In this document: one piece after another, positions 56,227-64,000 of the stretch | How positions within the stretch are numbered: the stretch's first letter is position 1 | Layout: every line of letters starts with the position of its first letter | Assembly: GCA_034509735.1 (NCBI GenBank) | Contig: JACGWO010000010.1 | Location: 12,351,193 to 12,415,192 of the forward strand | Source: Sesamum alatum | Taxonomy: Eukaryota > Streptophyta > Magnoliopsida > Lamiales > Pedaliaceae | Direction of reading: 5' to 3' | DNA: 64,000 nucleotides | Made by a program: the position numbers and the translations under genes | Notes under the pieces: generated by a model | Told to the model about the DNA's origin: nothing | Seen by the model: only the letters and a program-made list of their open reading frames with translations | Databases searched by the model: none

Positions 56227-56410
56227 ATATCTATGCCCTATATGTTTAATATACGTTTATAATATTTACAGATCCTACATCGAACGCCCGGTTGAGCACC
56301 CAAGGGTACACCCCTTGGGATTCGTGTATTTAAATTAGATTTAAATTTACGCGCCCTATTCTTGCTTTCTTGCTTCCGCTCGCGCTCCCGGGCGGATCCG
56401 CTTGTCCTTC
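56227..56410 (+). mobile_element. LTR-family piece right of Gypsy-2
   Basis: Continues the LTR split by Gypsy-2. It has GCCCGGTTGAGCACCC, ACACCCCTTGG and CTCGCGCTCCCGGGCGGATC, matching the last 150 bp of the LTR at 39163-41112. It abuts truncated copia pol at about 56410. Confidence 0.6.
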
Positions 56411-56424
56411 ATAAATGAGCCCTA

Positions 56425-58560
56425 ATTCAACTGCAACTTCTCATTGACTGCAAATGGTGTTGAGATTGGCTTGCAGTTATGCATTTGAAACTTTTTCAAC
56501 ACACCTTCAAGATATTTTTCTTGAGAAATAAAAATTTCTCCTTTTGACTGATGGACATGAATTCCAAGAAAATATTTCATCAATCCTGAATCAGTCATCT
56601 CGAATTCTTCCATCATTGCCTTTTTGAAATCTTGCACCATGATTGGATTTGTCCTAGCATAAATCAAGTTGTCGATGTAAACACAAACAATAAGAAAATC
56701 TTTCGTACCTTTCTTTACGTACAACGACGGCTCATTTTGACTTCTTTCAAAACCATTAGACTGAAAGTATCCATCAATCTTGGTATTCCAAGCTCGAGGT
56801 GCTTCTTTGAGCCCCTATAATGCTTTTTTGAGGCGATAGTCTTTTTCTTCTTCCCATGAATAATATAGCCTGTTGGCTGCTCCACGTACACTTCTTATTC
56901 TAATTCGCCATTGAGAAAAGCTGATTTCACATCTAATTGATAAACTGGCAATCCCAGTTGAACAGATATAGCAAGAACAATATGGATTGTTTCCATTCTT
57001 GCCACTAGTGCAAATGTCTCCATGAAGTCAACTCCGGGTTGTTGAAAATATCCTTTCACAACTAAGCGAGTTTTGTGCTTGTGAATTGAACCATCTTCCT
57101 TGTATTTTGTCTTGTAGAACCTCTTTATGCCGATCACATTTTTTCCATCTGGAAGGTCTACAAGATCCCAAGTATGATTTTCTCAATTCTAACAATCTCT
57201 TCATTCATTTCTTTTTTACCAAACTTCTTCCTTTGCAGCTTCATCAAAATTTTGTGGCTCACTGGCAAAAAATGCGATATCGCATGAATCATATATTTCT
57301 CTTAAGCTTTGAACCTTCCTCACCGGACTTTGTGATTCCGGTTCAATATCTCCACCATCATCGCACGTACTTGGTTGATCAATCCGTTTTGATAAAAACA
57401 TTGGTGATATCGGTTGAGATGAAACAGTCTGATCAACATCCCAATTCCATGATTGCATTTCATCAAAAATTAACATCTCAGGAAATTGTGAATTTTTGAT
57501 TTCTCGGGTCAAACAATCGATATCCCTTGGACTTATCACTATATCCAATAAGGATTAGTTTCTCACATTTTTTCATCAAATATTTCCCTTTGTTGAGATG
57601 GAATATGTGAATACGCAATGCAACCAAAAACTTTAAAATGATTTACCTGAGGCTTTCTTTGATGCCATGCCTCATACGGAGTCTTATTCAGAACCGTCTT
57701 TGGTGGTGATCGATTCAAAATATATGTTGATGTATTCACTGCTTCTGCCCAAAAGGATTTTAGGAGCCCCTTGTCTGCCATCATGCTTCGATCCATTTCC
57801 ACAATTGTGCGATTTTTTTGCTCAGCGACACCATTTTGTTGTGGGCTATAACGAACCGCCTATTGCCTTTGGATTCCTTTCTGTTTGCAATAATCCATGA
57901 ATGCCCTTCCAGTAAATTCTCCTCCACGATCAGTACGGAGAATTTTTATCTTTCTCCCTGGCTAATTTTCAACAAGCGTCTTGAACTCCAAAAATTTAGG
58001 AAATGCTTCCGACTTTTGTTTCAAAAAATACACCCACATCATCCTGGTGTAATCATCAAAAAATAGGAGAAAATACCTGCAACCTTTTAACGATGGAGTT
58101 TGTGTTGGTCCGCAAGTATCAGCATGCACCCTCTCAAGAGGGACTTTGGCTCTATAGGAGATCTTTGGAAATGGTAGGCGATGCATTTTCCCAAAAATGC
58201 ATCCTTCACATGGCCTCTCTTGATCTGGAATGTTTGGAAGCCCAAATACCATGTTCTTTATTTTCAACAAATTTAATCCTTTGTAGCTCAAATGTCCATG
58301 TCTCAAATGCCAAGGATTATGATCTCCATCCATAGTATTCTGCAGAGCAACTCTCTGAGATACTTGTAGATTGAAGGGGAAAACTTTGTTCTGACTCATC
58401 TTTATTTTAGCAACTGTATGATTCCTTTGTTTATCAATAATGATGCAAAGATCATTATCGAACTCTACCTTGTATTTGTTCTTCAACAGTTGCCCCACAC
58501 TCAACAAATTCCGAGTTAGTTCTGGTACATACAATACATCTGTGATGATATTGGTCTTAC
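56425..58560 (-). pseudogene. Copia-2 pol: protease tail, integrase, RT (truncated)
   Basis: Protease end and pre-integrase (YVPELTRNLLSVGQLLKNKY; HLRHGHLSYKGL; CEGCIFGK; 57962-58534). Integrase core has all three acidic positions readable: HADTCGP (58110), LRTDRGGEF (about 57935) and NGVAEQKNRT (about 57825), though a stop splits the frame near 57961. C-terminal domain FWAEAVNTSTYILNRSP (57730). RT in pieces (VYQLDVKSAFLNGELE, 56895-57137; 56422-56724), where the catalytic box reads YIDN instead of YVDD, so the second Asp is lost. Confidence 0.9.
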
Positions 58561-58656
58561 CTCCTTTTGTCTGGACTAAAATAGTTCATTTTCCACTAAT
58601 CTTGAGAGATTTGCTATTTCCAAGTTTTACTTCTGATGAATAAGATTCATTGAGAT

Positions 58657-59667
58657 CTACGAACATATCTTTATTTCCGGACATGTGATTGCTGCATCCA
58701 CTGTCCACATACCAGATATTCTTAAATTGTTGAGAATTTTAGCATGAATAGAATACCTGGTCTCGTTCTTCCTTTCGGTGAAGTTGGCATCTTTCTTCTC
58801 ATGGTATTCTCGATACCAACAATCTCGTTGAGAGTGGTTTGCATTTTTACACTTTTTGCATTTACTCCAACACTTGTCCGTGTCGTGGCCATTTCTCCGA
58901 CAGATACGACAATAAGAATTTGAGTCTTGAGTAGATCCTCTCGAGTTAGAAGTTTCTCTTCCTCCTTGACCTCGACCATGACCACAGTAATTTTGATGTC
59001 TCCCACGACCTCTTCCTCGTGACCTTGCTGACATATTTTTTTCATTCTGCAAGTCATTGTCCTATTTTTCTTGCTTTTGCGAAATATTTACTTTTCCCTG
59101 AAAAGCTTGCTCTAAGTCTTAAGCTGCAAATATGCTCATCCTTTTTTCATGGGCTTCAAGAGAACCCATGAGTTCATCAAAAGTTAATACTGATAAATCT
59201 TTAGATTCTTCGATTGCCGCAACGATATGCTCGAATTTCACCGGTAAGCACCGTAGAACTTTCTCAATGATTTTCTTCTCTTCTAAAGTGTCTTCGTTAG
59301 CCTCTTATTTGATTTGCCTCCAAATTGATTTTTCAAAAATTGCCATGCCTCTTTTGCGGTCTTGGCACTAGTAATACGCGGAAGAATTGATCGACCCACT
59401 CTTTGGTGCATAAGGACAAGGCTTTTGCATCCTTTGTCTTGTTCTATTTATGCACTTTTTTCTGCGCATTTGTAAATGCGGCTGCTTCCTCCAAAGTATG
59501 AGAAGTAAATCCCTTTTCAACTATGTCCCAAAGTTCATGTGACACGAACTGGGTCTTCATAAGAGCACTCCATAATTCGTAATCTTGGCCAACAAAGATG
59601 GGAACTCCTTGTTAGGAATATGTGAATGCAAGCTCTTGGTTGCTTGAAGATACCATAGAGATAAAAT
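58657..59667 (-). pseudogene. Copia-2 gag with two intact zinc knuckles
   Basis: The Gag core is fragmented between 59053 and about 59667 (MKTQFVSHELWDIVEKGF; SHTLEEAAAF). The nucleocapsid (58657-59052) is open and strongly basic, with RGRGRGRHQNYCGHGRGQGG-type repeats. Two complete Cys-x2-Cys-x4-His-x4-Cys knuckles follow, CRICRRNGHDTDKC and CKKCKNANHSQRDC. Nucleocapsid binds element RNA. The preserved knuckles contrast with the broken capsid region. Confidence 0.82.
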
Positions 59668-59690
59668 GGAGTAATCAGAACCAAAGGTGG

Positions 59691-59701
59691 CTCTGATACC
59701 A
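59691..59701 (-). promoter_or_regulatory. Copia-2 primer binding site
   Basis: Minus strand TGGTATCAGAG followed by CCACC, complementary to initiator methionyl-tRNA, six bases from the LTR edge. Confidence 0.9.
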
Positions 59702-59707
59702 CAAATA

Positions 59708-60033
59708 TGTTGGGAAATATGGAGGAGATTTTGAGAAGGAAGAAAAGTATTGCAATATTGGAGATATCTAGTAGTATATAGATTTTTCATTCATATTTTC
59801 CATGACCACAACATCAAGATTACAACCCTTTATATAGGAGGGCAAACATTAAATTAGAAACATTAACCTATGGATAAATATTTGACTAACACTTCCCTAT
59901 GGATAGAATTATTAATTTTCTATGGATAAATAATTTGACCTTGATAATCTTGAGGAGTCATATGCATGTATAGTACTTGAGGAGTCATATGCATGCATAG
60001 TACTTTGGGAATTGCAAATTATGTTTTTCAACA
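59708..60033 (-). repeat. Copia-2 5' LTR, 326 bp
   Basis: Begins TGTTGAAAAACAT and ends ATATTTCCCAACA on the minus strand, with TATATAAAGG (about 59828-59838) as promoter TATA box. AGGAGTCATATGCATG occurs twice in its upstream part. Confidence 0.85.
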
Positions 60034-60455
60034 GCCAAATCACGGTGGCCAGATGTACGAACAAGTGATTGTCTTAGCCTAAGGAGGAGATCTAGGGGGC
60101 CGTCATCCTTATCTCAGCCTTTCTGAACTTCCACCGGAAGTCGGCCAAGAACAACGCGAACCAGGTAGCCAATGGTGTATAGGCTAACACTGTCTATTGA
60201 GATCCCTCAGTCGGGATGCACAAGAGAAAGTTGGTACGTGGTTGAAAATTTTAATTAATTTTTAATAAGTACTTCTTTAACGAAACTAACATATTTTTAT
60301 GTTTTTAAGTATCTTATAGGAGTCACAGCTCCACAGACTCGTGGATAGAAAATAAAGTACCAGTGCATACCAATTGCCGTCGTAATCTTCAGTCAAAAAA
60401 ATTTGAGATGGTCTTTTGAAATTGTGACCAACCGTCACAAATGATTGTCGTAGTG
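60034..60455 (+). mobile_element. CACTA-2 fragment: TNPA-like coding remnant and intact right terminus
   Basis: The + strand frame SAKNNANQVANGV, stop, ANTVY, stop, DPSVGMHKRKLV parallels the TNPA-like segment of CACTA-1 (KNKANQSTNLAASSTVYCGG and SIGMHKRKMV). The fragment ends GATTGTCGTAGTG (60443-60455), the complement of CACTACGACAATC, a typical CACTA end. It is a different subfamily from CACTA-1 (CACTACAAAAAAA). Its left part is cut off by Copia-2. Confidence 0.7.
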
Positions 60456-60748
60456 GTTAGCCAACCGTCCTTGTGAGGCGAAGACGACGTCTGTTTTGGA
60501 GTATCATCTAGTTACTATTGTTGTTATGGATGTTAGATTTGTTAGCTTTCGCTTTCCTAAAGATTTAAGTGAGTTTTTATTTTCTTCCTTTAAATATTCT
60601 TAGGATTCTAAGACATTTTTGAATTGTGGGTAGGAGTCCTTTAACCCCCTATTTCACTTAAAAAAGAAGGACCACAAAAGAAAGTTCAATGAAAATTGTT
60701 CTTTTGCAACCTTTGGCCATCGATGGGTTGGTAAAATGGAGTAATTAG
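60456..60748. other. Spacer, no gene seen
   Basis: Mixed-composition sequence with no recognisable frame. GTT at 60456-60458 would be the 3-bp CACTA target duplication. Confidence 0.55.
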
Positions 60749-61790
60749 TATAAAGGAGTAAGGAAAAATTGTAAAATTGGTCCTATATATAAGAGGGAAA
60801 TTGGCAAAATTAGTCCTGTAAGTATCCAACTGACAACTTTAGTCCTATAAGTTTGAATTTAGTGGCAATTTCAGTCTTTTCGGCCTAAAATGGCCGGAAA
60901 TTAACCGGAAAAATTGAAAATTAGGGTTTTACCTGCTAATTGGGCTTGATAAAACACATGGCATCCTACGTGGATGCTGGGCAGGCCAAATGGCAAAAAA
61001 AAAGAAAAACACTCTCTTCCCACCTCATCCTCACAAAGAAGAAAGGGGGGAAGTCAACTGATGAGGAGGCCATGACGATGGCGCTGTTGACGGAAACTGA
61101 TCGGAGGGATCTGTGCGCCATGGAAAGGCGAACATAGGGGTGGTGGTCCGCCAGCGAGATGATCGGTAACGACGAAGATATGGCGGAAAAACAGTGGCGG
61201 GCCAGCGAAATAAGTAGCGAAAATGAAAACGGAGAGAATCGGCCGGATAGTGGACGAAAATGGATGGGCTTGGGTTCAATCGACGCCAGAGGATTGGGAG
61301 TCGATTTGTGGTGGTCTCGAATGATAGGTAGGTCGGACAGCGTCGAATCGAGAAGAGAGAGAAAATAGATATAGAATTGTAATCGGGCCGATTGGGGGTG
61401 CGTTTGAACTCCAATTGGAACATGCGTTGCGTAGCTTGAATCAGTATTGAATGACGAGTTCAGTGATGGTGTTGTGCCCGTAGACTCGCCAGAAAAAAAA
61501 TTTCGGACAACCGGCAATGATGATCGGTGGTGGTGGGCAGTGAGCTAGGGGTGGATGGTGGTGGACAGTGAGCCGCATTAACATCCAAGTAGGATGTTGA
61601 CTGCGTGAAAGATGTTCATTTGGACGTCGAAACCCTAAACCCCTATTTGATTTGTTAATTTCCGGCTACTTTTGGTCGGAAAGACCAAAATTGCTACAAA
61701 TTTAAAACCTAAAAGATTAAAATTGTCAGTCCCATATATACATGACTTATTTTGCAATTTTGCCAAAATTCAAAGGCATGGTCATTTTTC
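60749..61790. mobile_element. TIR element with GC-rich interior, MULE-like
   Basis: Left arm (about 60760-60990) and right arm (about 61590-61785) are inverted relatives sharing GGCAAAATTAGTC/GACTTATTTTGC, GGCCGGAAATTAAC/GTTAATTTCCGGCTA and TACGTGGATG/CATCCAAGTAGGATG. The interior (61018-61560) is GC-rich and open on both strands over more than 150 codons, but shows no domain I recognise, so I do not call a gene. Target duplication and exact ends are unclear. Confidence 0.6.
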
Positions 61791-62284
61791 TAATTGTGAT
61801 GAAAATAAATCATGTCAATTTATGTTGGAATCATAAGCAGAATAATCTGAAAAACAAACGTTAGTTAGGATTTTAAGATTCTGATTTGGTTTGAAATTAT
61901 TAGTTTAGGAGAATTTTGAAGACGGCTTTTCCATGTTCTTTGGTTTGACTGTTTAATTTGTTATATTGGTCTAATAATTATAATTCTATACCGAATTGAT
62001 TACCCCTTATTTCAAGTAAAGAGAGAATTAAGTGATAATAACACGAAGCATAATGAAAAATAAACGGTTAGGCCAAGTGATGGAATTAATAGCGACTTTT
62101 ATAAGAAAAAGTCCTATAATTCTACTACTCTTATCAGATTAAGACAAGATTCGTTCTCATTTATACTGGTAAAATGTAACAACCATGTATCCCTTTATTT
62201 CTATTACTACAGAGATACGTATGTGTGTTTGTGTATACACACATATACACTCAGATGCATGGCATATGTTATTATTAATTACTA
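61791..62284. other. 3' flank of the glycine-rich gene
   Basis: AT-rich, with no frame. It should contain the polyadenylation region of the minus-strand gene ending at 62285. Confidence 0.55.
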
Positions 62285-63183
62285 CTAATTCTTGGTTTCT
62301 GCATTAGCTGCACTTTCCTTGAATGCTTTGGCTTCAGCTTCACTGCAACATCTACATCCGCTTCTATAGCAACAACGCTTGCAACCTCCTCCTCCTCCTC
62401 CTCCTCCATGGCCTGCTCCACCGCCTTTCCCGCCAGCTTTCCCACCATCATCGCCGGCCCCACCGCCTTTCCCTCCACCTTTCCCGCCATCGCCGCCTGT
62501 TCCACCGCCTTTCCCTCCACCTTGGCCGCCACCATATCCTCCATCACCACCTTCGCCACCTTGTCCACCACCATAACCACCACCACCGCCAGCTCCACCA
62601 CCAGAACCGCTGCCAGCTCCACCACCAGAACCGCCGCCAGCTCCACCACCTTGCCCACCGCCATAACCACTGTCACCACCACCGTGGTCACCACTATCTA
62701 TATCATGGGTTGGCTCAACTTGGCTTCCTGCATTTCGGAAAACACACACATATATAACAATTAAAACAAGGAGAGAATGACAAGCTCGATCGATGAACTA
62801 ATGTAAAATTTCATGTATTTTACAAATGGTAATAAATTCGAGTTGATATATATGTTCTACCTCCCCTACAACACATTTGCTTGCAAGAACCATCGGGCCT
62901 CCATCCACCGCAACAATATCTGTATCTGCAACGACCTCCCCCTTGCATGGTTCCCTTCAGTTCATCACCTAAGCACAAGGTTGCAGGAAGCATGTTCAAT
63001 AAAACATAGTTTTACATTTATATAAGGAGAAATGTAATAACTTGTAGAGAAATTGGACACACACAAAGTCTATATATATATATATATATATTTACCTGTT
63101 GTTTCATGTTTGGCTTCCTCTGCGAAAGCCGAACACACAAGAAGAACAAGGGCAAGGAAAATGAAAAGACCTTGAGACTTCAT
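62285..63183 (-). CDS. Secreted glycine-rich protein with two Cys clusters, three exons, 212 aa
   Basis: Exon 1 63183-63096 (signal peptide MKSQGLFIFLALVLLVCSAF then AEEAKHETT). Intron 1 63095-62969 (GTAAAT...TTAG). Exon 2 62968-62861 encodes a Cys-rich segment (CRYRYCCGGWRPDGSCKQMC then C). Intron 2 62860-62728 (GTAGAA...GCAG). Exon 3 62727-62285 has an acidic start, about 90 residues of GGG/GGYGGGQGG/GGKGGGAG repeats, and a C-terminal cluster CKRCCYRSGCRCCSEAEAKA. The three exons total 639 bp and join in frame. Architecture (signal, Gly-rich, C-terminal Cys) resembles class II plant GRPs, some of which bind wall-associated kinases. Here two Cys clusters bracket the Gly domain. Expected in the cell wall or apoplast. 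TATA box present and frame intact: likely functional. Confidence 0.85.
63071..63091. repeat. (TA)n microsatellite in intron 1 of the glycine-rich gene
   Basis: About ten TA units directly downstream of the intron 1 donor site (63091-63095). Confidence 0.85.
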
Positions 63184-63241
63184 TCTTAATTGCCTTCTAC
63201 TACTTTTACTGAGAATGCAATGATAGTACAACCTCGACCTC

Positions 63242-63249
63242 TATTTATA
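63242..63249 (-). promoter_or_regulatory. TATA box of the glycine-rich gene
   Basis: Minus strand TATAAATAG about 60 bp upstream of the start codon. This is close for a plant gene and implies a leader of about 25-30 nt. Confidence 0.8.
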
Positions 63250-64000
63250 GGTGCATGCAACCTATTACATGGCCGAAGTGGTTGAGCTTATCAATGATGT
63301 CATATGGTTGGAGTGTTGCGCCGATCATTACACCCTATAGCCTTACAGATGAATGTTGAACCCTTTCTTGAATTCTTCTTTGTTATTCAAAGTCTTATCA
63401 AGTTGATTACAATGCAAGTTTGACAAAGCGCATATGTGTATATATATCTATATTCTAAGATTTTTTTTTTAATTGGCTACAATATTAATATATATATATA
63501 TATATATGGCTATGATCATGCATGATACATAGCTATTATTAACCACAGTTAATTAAAATTTATGCAAAAAATTAGTTTTCCAACATGTAAACTATTTGTC
63601 ACAGCTAAGAGCCACGGTAAAAATATAAAAGTCATGGCAAATGTTTTAGCTAGCCACCCTAGCAAAAATCATAGTCTACAACTGTTACGTGACCGTGGTC
63701 AATGACTATTTATTATTAACTATGGTAATTAGCTATAATTAAATATTATATTTCTTGAGATATAAAAATTTATGAAAATTCTATATATTAGTGCCTTGAG
63801 GTACGTAGATGATACTCAAAGAAAAATAACTTTTTTACTACGATTAATTATCATGGTTAAAATAAGAAGTCGTGACGAATATAAATAGCCACGGTTGTGC
63901 AACAACTATATAAACTTTATTTTTGTAAGCGAAGTCAAAATATTTTGCTACAACTAAAACTTTGGCAAATATTTTGGCAATGGATAAAACTATAGCGAAT
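63250..64000. other. Upstream region of the glycine-rich gene, possibly entering another element
   Basis: AT-rich, with a (TA)n tract at 63489-63507. From about 63540 to the window end, short motifs recur in both orientations (AGCCACGGT, ACCGTGGT, CATGGC, CTATGGT, TTTGGCAAAT), as in a CACTA subterminal array. No terminus is within the window. Confidence 0.45.

Larger units (their letters stand above)
56411..60033 (-). mobile_element. Ty1/copia retrotransposon Copia-2, 3' half deleted
   Basis: On the minus strand: 5' LTR (59708-60033), primer site, gag, protease remnant, integrase and RT, ending abruptly after KLQLN at about 56425, where foreign LTR sequence begins. RNase H, polypurine tract and 3' LTR are missing from the window. 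Nested against a CACTA fragment on its outer side. Confidence 0.88.

Noticed and set aside
61018..61560. Overlapping open frames of 130-183 codons inside the TIR element
   Set aside because: Open on both strands because of GC-rich composition, with no domain, signal or conserved motif that I recognise.
62323..62764. His/Leu-rich and Pro-rich frames on + opposite the glycine-rich gene
   Set aside because: Mirror frames of GGN repeats. Exon structure, signal peptide and TATA box support only the minus gene.

Overview
This window is nuclear DNA of a flowering plant, most likely a eudicot. It has AT-rich spacers, GT-AG introns, TATA boxes upstream of small secreted cell-wall proteins, and a dense, nested set of plant transposable elements: Ty1/copia with initiator-Met-tRNA primer sites, Ty3/gypsy of Tat-like layout, CACTA, and MULE-like MITEs. 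The repeat types recall Lamiales such as sesame, but that is an inference from memory, not shown by the sequence. I see only two host genes that look intact, both on the minus strand: a secreted proline-rich protein (31615-32028) and a three-exon secreted glycine/cysteine-rich protein (62285-63183). Almost everything else is mobile-element sequence in decay or AT-rich spacer.

Layout. 1-11.9 kb is gene-free spacer. It holds a direct segmental duplication (about 1461-3112 and 3976-7007), a probable solo LTR (3113-3975), and four terminal-inverted-repeat elements with 9-bp target duplications (4034-5223, 7141-7930, 9213-10194, 11363-11598). One of these carries inverted copies of a GRF-type zinc-finger coding fragment in its arms. 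11.95-30.9 kb is one minus-strand gag-only LTR element (TR-GAG type, no pol). Its 3' LTR was split by a 5.15-kb copia element (12210-17363, TSD GTCTC), its leader received a MITE (20115-20613), and its 5' LTR was split by a 9.5-kb CACTA transposon (20900-30386) with decayed tnp2-like and TNPA/Transposase_24-like genes. 31-35 kb holds the proline-rich gene, a MITE lying exactly at its TATA box, and a 188-bp tandem repeat.

35.2-44.75 kb is a 5'-truncated Tat-like gypsy element (+ strand pol), and 46418-56226 is a second, full-length gypsy element (pol on -, LTRs about 570 bp, TSD ATATC). Both share one unusual plan: pol, then a minisatellite whose unit contains hairpins, then a gene with short introns in the opposite orientation to pol ('Transposase_28 / putative gypsy type' protein plus coiled coil), then the polypurine tract and 3' LTR. 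Pieces of a roughly 2-kb LTR family lie inside the first gypsy (39163-41112) and around the second (about 44750-46417 and 56227-56410). 56.4-60.0 kb is a truncated minus-strand copia element abutting a CACTA fragment (60034-60455). Next come a TIR element (about 60750-61790) and the glycine-rich gene.

The window works as a stratigraphic record: insertions can be ordered by nesting, and one MITE insertion has an empty-site control inside the window. I found no tRNA, rRNA, CRISPR or prokaryote-type system. The best candidates for something under-described are the convergent spliced antisense gene and hairpin satellite of the two gypsy elements, the CACTA element's internal copy of its subterminal repeat array, and the MITE that duplicated a TATA box.
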